The notes beneath the pieces were generated by a model that saw nothing but the letters and a program-made list of their open reading frames with translations, was not told the origin of the DNA and did not search any database. Below, in pieces: positions 1 through 12,264 of a stretch of 64,000 bases of DNA. This DNA is from Marchantia polymorpha subsp. ruderalis. Its lineage: Eukaryota; Streptophyta; Marchantiopsida; Marchantiales; Marchantiaceae. Both the position numbers and the translations under genes were made by a program. The stretch spans positions 21,167,501 through 21,231,500 of the forward strand of contig AP031355.1 of NCBI GenBank assembly GCA_037833965.1. Reading direction: 5' to 3'. How positions within the stretch are numbered: position 1 is the first letter of the stretch; each line of letters opens with the position of its first letter.

Positions 1-279
1 AGCGAAGTCACGGGTAACTTCCATAAAGAGGCTCACAACTACCATAGCCTCAGATTCACTGTCCGAATGTGATGGACATGCATGCATGCATGCTAGGTAA
101 TGGGCTCAGACACTGAACTCAGCCAAATGTGTGGCATCATGAGGCATGACCTACGAGCTTAGCATTGTCTGTAAAGCAAAAAACTTTGAAATGGATTGAG
201 CAGAAGTGCACAATTCTGCCGTTTATTCGGGAGAAAAGTAAGCAAGATTCACAATCAGGACGGCGATAAGTTCGTAGAG

Positions 280-297
280 AAACCCTAAACCCTAAAC
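280..297. repeat. interstitial telomere-like repeat (telo-box)
   Basis: About two and a half units of the plant telomere repeat (AAACCCT) stand in tandem here. Such short runs occur inside plant chromosomes and as telo-box promoter elements. No adjacent gene is recognised that it would serve, so its role is open. Confidence 0.5.
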
Positions 298-585
298 TAC
301 TCGGTAGTCATTAGGATCGTCCTACATGCGAATAAAATACAAATATACGACTAGTGACAGATTTTCTTTCATATATCTGATTTAGTAACTACTAGAATCT
401 AAATATTGCCCTAGGAACCATAATAGCATCGATATGGCTAATTTGTACATTTGGAACTCTTGATGAATGCGAGGATCAAGAGGTTTTGGATGCCTCCGTT
501 AGCATCGGTACTTCCAAAAGTATTGAATTGTGGAACGGGACTGAAAAAGAAAAACCAATGCATAGATGAAATGTGTAGCAAACAG

Positions 586-1090
586 CGCTGCGATGCCTCA
601 GTCTTACCGAACAATATTCGTGGAGATGATGAAGAGAAGAATTGTAACCATCTTTCGATCCTAGGGTTTAAAAGTGTTGTATTTAAGGTCAAACTTGGGG
701 CTTTATGTCCTGCGCGGATATCGTCGCACTTCCTGCTCGAGCTGCGATGTGAGCAGTAAGCCCACGAACTGGTGAGGAAGTCTATCAGCTGCTAATTCTG
801 ATACTGAGAGTAGTTCAGCTCAGCATCGCACTCTAGGCACTTTAGGTATCACTACACGACACATGCAGAGCACAAATGATCCCTTGAGTAGGATTGTTCT
901 GAATCTCAGGTGTACTGTTGGGATCCTCCGACAAAAGGTAGGGGGCATTAGCTGGTTTGTGCCGTTGCGTTGAACAGACGGAGCTGTGTCACTAGCAGCT
1001 GAGGGAGTCAAAACATTACCACCGCTTTCTGAAAGTTTCGGCATTCTGTCAGCCTTAATCCGAAAGATCCAGTAATTGGTCATCCTTACA
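586..1090 (+). pseudogene. class III peroxidase pseudogene (remnants of exons 2 and 3)
   Basis: Two blocks match the central exons of the intact peroxidases downstream. Around 586-760 the reading gives RCDASVLPNN, then a degenerate run to LCP, and in a shifted frame SCADIVALPARAAM, the counterpart of the intact [14 protein letters not shown]. Around 938-1090 the reading gives VGGISWFVPLR, a stop where GRRDG should be, then TDGAVSLAAEG, LPP and, after another stop, LVILT, matching the exon 3 pattern. No exon 1 with signal peptide or distal His, and no exon 4 with the proximal His, could be found, so haem binding is impossible. It lies 2.2 kb upstream of the first intact gene on the same strand, as expected for a dead member of the tandem array. 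Confidence 0.8.
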
Positions 1091-1194
1091 GTGACAATTC
1101 AGAATCTCTTGTCAAAGATTGCCAAACGCTCCGTCGGTCGTCCGATTTCCATCTCTATGTGCATGTGCTAAGTGTTAGCTGCCATTTTTCCTCT

Positions 1195-1440
1195 AATTGT
1201 TCCTTACACGATTATTGAGCAGTTTCAGACTTACAGTCACAGGAAATTTAGCTTCACCTTTTAAGGCTCGTTCTTGATTTGGAAATCATATCATGAACAA
1301 ATGCACGTTGAATATTCCAAAGGAATGTTCGACGTAATATTATTTCTAGGTCACGAACGAGCTTGAAAAAGTGGAGGTTAATGTCCTGTGACTGTAAGTC
1401 TGAAACCTAGATCCTGCTAAATAATCATGTGAGGAGCAAT
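1195..1440. repeat. imperfect inverted repeat (foldback / MITE-like)
   Basis: Two arms of about 80 bp (roughly 1195-1278 and 1350-1440) are imperfect reverse complements. The best matched core is TTTCAGACTTACAGTCACAG, followed by a GCTCGTTC block. The arms enclose about 70 bp. The right arm carries roughly 8 extra bases next to the core. No protein is encoded. It sits just downstream of the peroxidase remnant. No target duplication was established. Confidence 0.65.
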
Positions 1441-2884
1441 TCCGAGAAAGGAGACTAATATGTTGTTCGACTAAAATTTTTAAGCAGAAGGGAAAGTAAC
1501 ACAACCTCAGGACCTGCATTGAGAAATATTTTTTTCAAGCTTAGTGATTGTTGGTAAGAAGAAACAAAACATGATGTACTGATACTCTGCTCATAAATCT
1601 GGGATTGCGAAGGAGGAATCAGCACTCATCATCGAAAGATTGCGCAATCAGTAAATGTTGATGAATCAAAGGTGTCATGTTCAATACCAGGCTGCAAGCT
1701 ACCGTACGAACCCGAGGTTGCCTTCTCTACAGATTTCTCTAGAAAATCTTCCGCAAGAAGCATGCCAAGCAAAACAGCCCTGGCCGGCCCCATGGGTGAG
1801 CCCTAATAGACGGACTATCAACAAGGGACAATTTGATACTCGGATCCGTACAGATCACCCGTGACTAGGATCATATCCTGATGATGGAACACACTTGCCA
1901 AGAACGTGCATGTGATGGCAAGCAAGGAAATCTTCACAGAGATTGAATTTTTTTCTTCATCCAGCCTCAAAATTGGACTACAGGAGGAGTTTCTTGTGAG
2001 TGTGGAGCGTTGTTGGATGACGAAGGCTTTAAGAACATATGTAAATGGATTTGAAATAGAAACTTATATTCCGTGATATATGTCACAGATGCAATATATT
2101 TATAAATAACTTTATAAATATACGTATATAAACTTATTTATTTATTGATATCTAGAGAACATAGCTATTATTTAGATACGCAAAGGATTTTCTACATCCA
2201 GATAAATTAATCTCTTTGGTAAACGCATCTCTAGATAATAGAGATCAGTGGGTAGAGCTCTGTGAGTTTTGTACGTATACCAGAATTTTGGTATCAAAGT
2301 CAACGACTTGCTGCAGATGCTCGTGAACCAAGTACGTACGTCAGATGACATGAAACTGATGTCCATGCCAGCGATACTGAGAACAGAACAAAACAGTTAG
2401 TTATTTTTTAATAGTCTGTCACAAATCTCGCAATCGACTTAGATGAAATGTACGTATCGAGCTCGAACACGACAGTTTTAACAATGAATGAAACTGCACC
2501 AAACTGCACCAAGTCATTCTTCCAGAAAGTGGAGAGGGTGATACTCAACCGATGTTATAGATGGCATATCCATAGTGTTAACATTCTTGCATATTCAGTT
2601 TCATTCTACTGCGCTGCATCTTGATTAGCATGAACTGTTAACTGTTGCTTTCTCGTGACTGATTCCGCTGTTTAAAAAAGCTCGACATTTTAAATACAAT
2701 AATCAGGTTTGAAGAACTTTCGAAGAAGGAAAAGGATTATTCAGAAGCACTTGTTGGACGAGGACTGTGAACAGCTGACGTACCAAGAAGGTGAAATTGG
2801 GCACTAGTTAAAGATTTGTTGCGTCACGTTTGAGTCAGTGAAAGTCTCTAAATCCCAAAAATAAGTGAATTCCGTGTTTACATT
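1441..2884. other. intergenic, no gene recognised
   Basis: Only short reading frames without recognisable domains occur. An AT-rich patch lies at about 2080-2150. The stretch separates the peroxidase remnant from the promoter of the first intact peroxidase. Confidence 0.6.
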
Positions 2885-2904
2885 CTACAGTGATATCACG
2901 GGTT
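2885..2904 (+). promoter_or_regulatory. conserved upstream block of the first peroxidase gene
   Basis: The block CTACAGTGANNTCACGGGTT occurs here and again at 6990-7009, about 430 and 410 bp before the respective start codons of the first two peroxidase genes. The core TGATATCA is palindromic, which fits a dimeric factor such as a bZIP protein; that is inference. Conservation in two otherwise diverged upstream regions suggests a shared regulatory site or simply retained duplicate promoter sequence. Confidence 0.45.
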
Positions 2905-3076
2905 ATATACATCCAATAACGTACGCTAAACTCCTCACAACTGAAAGAACTCAAACATGAAGAGCGTGCAGGCCAAATATATCTTAAAACAAGTTAGTGC
3001 AATCAGACGTGCAGATGCATAGTGAAAGATGAGGCACTGTCACTTCACTGAAAGGCTTTTTAGTTTTGAACGTCAG

Positions 3077-3083
3077 TATAAAG
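3077..3083 (+). promoter_or_regulatory. probable TATA box of the first peroxidase gene
   Basis: TATAAAG lies 255 bp before the chosen ATG at 3338. It would place transcription start near 3110 and give a 5' UTR of about 230 nt. Confidence 0.45.
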
Positions 3084-3337
3084 GTCGGTTTGTGTTTGTG
3101 GGTTGATATCTCAGTCTTCAGGCTCCTCAGTATCTACTCAAGCGCAGCTTGAGTGACATTGATTGCTTGGGACGGAGTTTGAGTTTCGCAAAAGTAGAGT
3201 ATCCAGTGAGAGGTGTCGTCCTACTTGTGAGATAAATTTATAAATATTCTTAGCTTGTCTGATTTCCTTCCAGTCACGGACTTGGAGCTAGTACCTAGAC
3301 AGAATCTAAATACAGATACATAAATTTAAATCTTTCA

Positions 3338-5023
<1,686 letters not shown>

Positions 5024-5443
5024 TATTAGATGGCGATTCATCTGCTAATTGCTATCCAAGATTCACGATGTTCGATTCATTTAGTTGTGCCAGCGCTGAG
5101 GTGCATTCACATTCGACTCTTTCACATTTTCTTGAGATTTCTTCAGAATCTCCCTTGACCAATAAGAAATAAATCGGTTCAGAGACTCCAGGTTCAAAGC
5201 CAGATGATGTGACACGTCAAGCTTCTGTGCCCACATCGCTTTCTCTTTTATTGTGATCTTCTCGTTTGGAATGCTCTGCTGTTGCCTTCACAAACTTATA
5301 TTGTAACTTTGATTTCAAGCAAAATATGACACCATTTTCCAGCTAGTGCGGAAGATCCGGGTCAGAGCAATGTGTTTGGACCCCATCTTATGGCAAGCAC
5401 TGTATGCTTAGTAGCAGACCCTCTAAAGATGATGTTGCTTCTC

Positions 5444-5570
5444 ATATAGAAATCTTTAAAGATTTCTATATAAGAAAAAGAAAAAATGCTTTTCTATCTA
5501 AATCCTTATAGAATAGATAAAGAATGGACAATTCTTTAAAGATAAATCTTTATATAATATAGAAAAGCAA
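5444..5570. repeat. AT-rich palindrome cluster downstream of peroxidase 1
   Basis: 5444-5471 is a 28-bp perfect palindrome centred on TTTAAA. Just beyond, GCTTTTCTAT (about 5488) and its complement ATAGAAAAGC (about 5560) form a second, wider inverted pair. No protein is encoded. It may be a small foldback element or a terminator-like region for the gene ending at 5023; neither is proven. Confidence 0.6.
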
Positions 5571-6989
5571 GCTGCGTTCACCTTCCCATAAGGGACTGGC
5601 ACGCATGCTTATATAATAGAAACATGGGGCAAGGATTGTCGAATAATTGGCAAGACAGTCTCTGAGATATCTGGATAAGATGGGCACCCTTAAGCTGATG
5701 AGGCTAAAAGTAATGAAACGGGGCCCATATAGATGACAAAGAAGGATGGGGAGACCCCATGAAGGCAGGTCTTTACTTCGAAGACATGATAAACCGTAAG
5801 TTCGTATTATATGTTTTTGGCTCTCTTTGATAACTAGGTAGATAAGATCGGAGCTGATCACTCTTACAGGAGGGATCTGGCTAAAAGTGGCCTTTTATGC
5901 AGCCATCTACGCACTCCTCGTTGAAGTTGTGATAACAATCATCTCTAGGTACTTTTCATATACCTCACAGTCCAGTCGGTGCCTAAACTCCATGATGGTA
6001 TTCATGAGCTGCAGAAAAGCGAAGAGATTATCTGCGTTAAAAATCCATTCTTATTAATGTTTGCCGTACTTTAGTTCCACAAACATGTATTAAGTATGTC
6101 AAAGGTCGCTGATCCAATATATTTTCCTACACCTTTGGAGTTGGTCTGTCCAAAAACTTCAAAGAGGCTGAAGCAGTGGGTCGTGGGAAACTCTTCTGGG
6201 AGTTGGAAAGAGTCCAATTTTCGCTCCCTTGTATCTTCTACCTCTTCTACAAATCGACTTTCAACGACCTGTCACAATGACTTGGAGGTGCATATTATTT
6301 CCAACGATGAACATTGACATTGTGCTTTACATGAATTCACTTCCACGGGTCTATAAGCATCAACAGAGGCTCACGCAACCACAAACGTTTACAAAGATAA
6401 ATTCGATTTCGGATCTGGTCGGCTTTCACCAGAGAATAATCAACGCTACAGTATATTTTCTATCACAGACTGCAGCAGTGAGATTTGGAATCTTAGATTT
6501 TATGAAAATTGAATTGACTAATAAAGTCTTTCGAATAAGTAAAAAGAACCCTATTATTTGTAAGTTGGTAGGATACAACAATTTTTACGAATATTCAAGC
6601 AACCACACTTTTCAATTCCACAAAGTCACACCAAATTTCGATCGATAGACAAAAAACAAGTTTGAAACTCACCACCCCAAGCATTACTTTCGTTTCCAAA
6701 TTTAGCTTTCGCTTCTGAACTGGATAAAGGACCAGTATATGGATGCCGCTCACCGAACTTCTAGAGCTTACATATGCAGACTTCACGTCAATATCTTAGC
6801 ACAATTTGAGCAGCAATTTTGGTTACTCTTTCCACCTGTATCCAGCTACGGAAAACAAGATGGAGTGACTGTCCCAAAAATCGCCTTTAATAATGGCAGA
6901 AAATAAGAACAGGTGTCCACTAATCTTTTACAACAAGTGGATTTTTGTGATTTAAAGCCATCTACTTGGGACATATGTGCTAGCTTACT
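5571..6989. other. intergenic, no gene recognised
   Basis: Short reading frames up to about 140 codons occur (for example near 6229-6648), but none shows a domain, a signal peptide with plausible continuation, or similarity to neighbours. I see nothing else that I can name. Confidence 0.55.
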
Positions 6990-7009
6990 CTACAGTGACC
7001 TCACGGGTT
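6990..7009 (+). promoter_or_regulatory. conserved upstream block of the second peroxidase gene
   Basis: Second copy of the CTACAGTGANNTCACGGGTT block, here with TGACCTCA at its centre. Further downstream, around 7202-7270, the sequence CTCAGTCTTCA and a stretch ending in TTGGGACGG also match the first gene's leader (about 3111-3180). The whole promoter was therefore duplicated with the gene. Confidence 0.45.
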
Positions 7010-7417
7010 CCGCACATTATACACTTAAAAAGGTGGTCCTCGTATTTCTCATAGAAACGTGAGGAGCATGCATGCATGCCATATACGATATTCAACGAGA
7101 AAAGCGGAACGTTTGAAGGCAATGTTGAGGCACCATCTTTGCACTGCGAGGGTTTTGGGGCCAAAATTTCCCTACAAAAGCTAGAACGTCCGTCTGCAAT
7201 ATCACCTCAGTCTTCAAGTCTCTGATACTCTCCTCAACATTCATTGAGTGAGACTGGACTTGGGACGGGGATTCTTCGGCAGAGCTAGCCCAAACAATAT
7301 TTAGAGCCACCCACATGCTTGTGATACACAAAAGACAAAAGTCGATTGACAGCTTTTGTTCATCATCCTTTCTGTTGGCAGCCGTTGGGTTAAACATCTT
7401 TCATGATGTATACCAAG

Positions 7418-9117
7418 ATGTCGTCACAATGGCTGCTTTGGACCTTTGGAGCCTTTCTATTAGCACTTACAGTCGATGCCCAGCTTTCTACCACCTTTTA
7501 CAGCTCTAGTTGCCGAAATTTGACGGCCAGGGTAGATGAGATTATTCGAGGACACATCAGGAGGGATAGAACACTGGCTCCCTCTCTGCTTCGCCTTCAC
7601 TTCCACGACTGCTTCGTTCGGGTACGTCATCTATATCGTCCATCAATGCGTGCATCATGCAATCATGTTATATGATTTGGTAACAAGAAGTCCCACTTTT
7701 TACAACACCGTTGGGGTAGTGGTGATTGTGATTAGTGCTCAACAATACCACTATAGGTCCTGAAGATTTCGTTCCAGGGAGTTCTTATTTCTGATTCTTC
7801 TCTTTTCGGAATCTAAAGCCCGTCAAATGTAATGTACGCGCTTGTTTTGCACAGGGTTGTGACGCCTCAGTTTTATTGAATAGTCCTCGTGGCGCTCAAG
7901 GGGAGAAGGACGCCATTGGCAACAAGGACTCACTTCGGGGTTTTGAGATCATCGACGATGTTAAGACGAAAATCGAAGCCATGTGCCCTGGCGTGGTATC
8001 ATGCGCTGACCTGCTTGCTCTTTCAGCCCGAGACTCGATGCGAGCGGTAATGAAGCAATTTTCGTGCAGCACCTTGTAGACTACTGTAATTCGTAACTTC
8101 TTTATTTGTTGCTAGGAATATTCGGGTGATATTTAACCGAATCAGTTGCAGAGAGTTATGATGAGCATGGCTGATTACCTCTTGGAATGGAGTGATGGTC
8201 ATATGTTTAGTAATTATCAAATGATTAACTGCAAGTGGAAACTCCGGTGCAGTTTGGTAATATCACCTGGAGCGTACCACTGGGTCGAAGAGATGGGACT
8301 GTGACATCGGCTAGCGAAGCAAATAGTGATTTGCCACCGCCGTTCGGAACCTTCAGTTCGTTGTCAGCTATCTTCAGAAGGAAAGGGCTTACAGTCAAGG
8401 ATATGGTCATCCTTTCAGGTGCTTGCTTGTTTCTAAGAGAAGCACTCTACTGATTTTCTCAGTCCAAACTTTGAGCCGTTGATTCAAGATTAGGACATAG
8501 ATTCACAAAGTAGTCTTACAGAAAAGATCTCAGAAGCATGGAATGTAAGCAGTGCAGGAGAGTGGTCGAAATTTGCTTCTAGATGTGTATGACTGGATGA
8601 GAATTCCCTCATCTAATTCTATTATTCAGCAATGAGTTACCACATCGGCATACAGCTGCTTGATAAACTAGAATGTTTCTTCTGACGCGAGTGCTTGTTG
8701 ATGAATGCAGGAGCCCATACCGTAGGCACTGCACGCTGCGCCAGCATGCAGACGCGTCTGTACAGCTTCTCGTCAGCTAACCCCACAGATCCAACTCTCG
8801 ATCCTACTTTCGCGTCTCAATTGAAGAGGCAGTGCCCGCAAGGTGACAACACCACACTAATCCGCAACGATCAGACAAAGCCTACTGACACTTGGGACTT
8901 CAACTACTATTCCAACGTGCTGAGGAGCAAAGGGCTCTTCGGTTCAGATGATGCGATGAAAAGAAATCCAGCAGCTCGAAAAATTGTACTCACTCAGAAC
9001 AAACCAGGATCACCTTTTAGTGCAGAATTCGCAAAAGCTATGGAGAAGATGGGAAGGATTGGCGTACTTACAAGTAGGCAAGGGCAGATTCGTAGGACAT
9101 GCACAAGAACGAATTAG
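7418..9117 (+). CDS. class III secretory peroxidase 2 (four exons, 322 aa)
   Basis: Exons are 7418-7621, 7855-8046, 8253-8418 and 8711-9117, with GT-AG introns in phases 0, 0 and 1. Two in-frame ATGs lie upstream (7403, 7406). I chose 7418 because MSSQWLLW aligns with the start of its neighbour and gives a clean signal peptide of about 21 residues ending before QLSTTFY. Distal Arg59 and His63 lie in RLHFHDCF, proximal His190 in GAHTVG, and eight cysteines are present. Exons 2, 3 and 4 have exactly the same lengths as in peroxidase 1, and most residues are identical. Expected role: apoplastic oxidation of phenolics with H2O2. Both genes end in similar 3' UTR blocks (CAGAATCTCCC, then AATAAG). 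Confidence 0.95.
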
Positions 9118-11015
9118 GTGCCAGATGTAACACTGAACCACTCTGCTGATATTTACCGATTATTGTAGGTTTTCCACTATCTTAGCTTACCTTGAGTGCT
9201 GTGCTCACCACACTCCGGCTCTGAGCTCAAAGCCCTTAGAGATGTTTCAGAATCTCCCATGAGGAATAAGAATTGACAAATAAAGAGACACGTACAGAGA
9301 ATCTTTGTTCGACCTCAAAGCAAGCTGATACTTAGCCTCCATATTCGACGTGCTTATAGTCTTCTCAGCCTTGGGAGTGCGTGTCAGAGGTCTGTAGCTA
9401 ATTATCTTTTATTACTTTGGCAGTTGCTGAGATACTTAAATACGTTGGGGAAGACCAGAGTCCAAACATTGACGAATAATGATGAGGACGAGTCGGATAG
9501 TGTGTTTCTTCTCACCACATCTATTACATAGTAGGCTCTTTTTGGTCTCAAAATGATCATCGTCTCTTCCTCTGTCATTCTTTCTCTTTCGACAAAGTTA
9601 CCCTACGTAGAGAACAATACCACCAAGCACTGAGATGAAGTGCAGGATCTACTGGCTTATTGGCGACCTGGAAGTCCATAGTTGAAAAACATTTACATGT
9701 CCACTTCACTTACCTCGGTATATTTCCTGCTTCGCCTTCTGTTACTATTTCCCTAACGACTACCCTTCGTGTTGACCTCTTTCAAATCAGTAAACATTGG
9801 ATCTGTCCTTTCACAAGAATTCTCTGTAATAGAGAACGACAAGTCATCTCGATCACCCATAAATTCAAGGGACCTTTCAGTCACCGAGAACGTCCATTTA
9901 TACTAACTTTTTTGTCATGAGACGAAAATTCGTTAAATCATCCGCCCATAACGGAATGGAATATTATGGAATCTTTTGTATACTTGTTCCAAAGTGAGGT
10001 GATATCATAGAAGTTGAATTTGTGATTGCCAGTTATTGCTTTCTAAACAGTAATTCAAATAACATTGTAATTAATGATCCATCTAACTTGTAAAATTTCT
10101 AATAAAAAATGTCAAAAAATTTATTTTCTTGTTTTTAATTGTCAGTGTGTATTTTAGAAGAAAAAATTTTTATTGCAACGCCTTCCTTCTAAAAAAAAAT
10201 TTTTATTTTTTTTTATAGCCTGATTGGAATTAGTTTTTAATATTTCACAAACATACTTTTTTTCAATTTGTAAATAAATATATGCAACAACAATTCCTTT
10301 TTTTGGGTTTTAAAAACAATCGCTGTAAACATTGAATCAAACTTGAAGATTTGCGAACATTGAAGTTAATGCATAAAAAATAGTCCTGAGCATCTTCTTA
10401 ACATTTTAAAGTATTACAAAGTTGAATCATTCTTTCAAAAACTGATTCATAAAATCTCTGGAAGACTCTAACAAGATTTATAGATAATCTTACTATTCAA
10501 CACATATTACTATTTCTAAATTCTTTTAATTTTATTTTCAAAAAGAATTTAGTTAGAAAGATACAGCGTACACGATTATCAAAACATGATCTAGATCCAT
10601 TTGTTAACATCAATATAATAGTTAAATATTTAATGGATTATATCTAGCTGTATGAACACCATCTATTGTGCTTGAACTAGCTGCTGGCTTTTTTGTATAT
10701 TTAGTGGTTCTCTTGTGGCTACTACAAATTAGCTACAAAGAAAAATTAGCTACTACAAAACAGTTAGAAATATATTTTCTAGATCAAACATCAACTGATG
10801 TGTTAATCAAACAGAATATGATTTATTTTTGCATATTCTCTCTCCTCAGTATTTAATTATAATTATAACGCCTTGAGAAGCAAGAAAGCTCCTTACATAG
10901 GCATGTACTTAAAGTATTTTCTTGTACCCGCTTTTTATTGAAAAAGATGAATAAACACACACTCTCCTAAATTGTGTGTGATTGGTAGTCACTACAATTG
11001 CAACAATAACCTGGT
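9118..11015. other. intergenic, AT-rich, no gene recognised
   Basis: The first 200 bp are the likely 3' UTR of peroxidase 2. From about 9950 to 10870 the sequence becomes strongly AT-rich with many A and T runs and no credible coding frame. The stretch ends at the target duplication of mobile element A (acttc, 11016-11020). Confidence 0.6.
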
Positions 11016-11523
11016 ACTTCTGTGGTACCCCACTTTTGGCAATTTTGAGGAAATTAAAACATTTTTGGAAAACTGTACCCTGGCAGCATTGTAAATAGCC
11101 TTCGGTACATCAAAACAGAGTGAATCCGGAAGATCGCGGGGATTCTCGAGGGATCTTGTAGAATCTGGGATTTGGGGTGCAGTAGTAAGGTCAGGCACCA
11201 CCCTCCCTGCGAGCTCCGCAGTTAGGATCTCTACGGCGCAAGGCGCAAAACCCGCCTTCGGAGGTTGCGTCCGCGGCTGTAGGGAAACCCTCGTAATTAG
11301 GTAACCCTCGGGCGCCTTGACCAAGTTAGGATCCCGTTGGAAAGAGCTCGACGCGCTGATTCCAACGAGCCCAAGAACGCTTGGAACGGACGAGGACTTA
11401 GGGAGTTATCGCTACTGGAAGAAACGGAGGCGGTCGCCTGCGGCGGAAGGAGTTCGCCACCGGCGCGAATTCCGCCTGCGCGGAAGGGGGATTCAAGTTT
11501 TGTCCTATGCGCGGACGAAGGCG

Positions 11524-11918
11524 TTCGCCTGTGCACAGGCGAAGTAGGGTTAGGGAAGGCGCGAAGTCCGCCTACGCACAGGCGTTCGCCTGTGCACAGG
11601 CACTTCGGCGTCAGCGGGAGATCCGCCTTGGGCCCTAGAAATGCGCCTTGTGAGGTAGAAAGTGTACGGCGCCTTCCGCGCCAGCGCAGCGCAGCGTACG
11701 TCGGAAGACCGCCAGAGTAATCCAATCGGTACGGACCATGCGGACGGCACGGGTGGATGCGCTCTTGGACGGACGGAGTTGCGGCGGCGGAAGCGCCGAC
11801 GGAGAGACAAGGAACGGACAGACTGGACGGAGACGGCTGACCACGGTCAACGCCTTCCGCGCCAGCGCAGCGCCGCGGACGGAATTCGCCTGCGCACAGG
11901 AGAACGCCTGTGCACAGG
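11524..11918. repeat. CCTGTGCACAGG palindromes in the 5' region of element A
   Basis: 11524-11543 is the perfect 20-bp palindrome TTCGCCTGTGCACAGGCGAA. Further copies of the 12-bp core CCTGTGCACAGG lie at about 11589-11600 and 11907-11918, together with looser variants (CCTGCGCACAGG). The same core recurs inside the ORF at 13690-13779, so this is a nucleotide-level repeat rather than a coding repeat. Element B has matching copies at 40644-40663 and 40712-40723. Confidence 0.85.
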
Positions 11919-12264
11919 AGGATGTTCAGGTTCCGCGCCGGCGGAGAATCCGCCGAGGCCCCTGCCTGCGCACAGGCAGGAGTTGAATTTTCGTCCGACA
12001 TGCGGACGCACGCGTCAAGGCAGAAGGAGATTGGCCGAGGGGCGGTACGAACAAGTGTACCGCGCAAGGCGGAAAACTCGCCTTCGGCGCTACGCCCCCA
12101 TGTCCGGAGGGTGACACGCTCGCGGAGTTCGAATCCGCCAATTCGAGCGTGAGAGTTTAATCGACGACGGCGGAGCGTGAAGCCGCGCGTGAGAGCGAAG
12201 ACCGTTCCAGCGTACAGCCGGCGCGGCCATCAAGTGAGACGTTCTTCACGACCAAGAGACGACC

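Noticed and set aside
280..297. Telomere or chromosome end
   Set aside because: Fewer than three repeat units, surrounded by ordinary sequence.
11297..12067. Long minus-strand frame (256 codons) in the 5' region of element A
   Set aside because: In element B the same region is split by small insertions and deletions into shorter unrelated frames, so the frame is not maintained. It is a by-product of GC-rich palindromic sequence.
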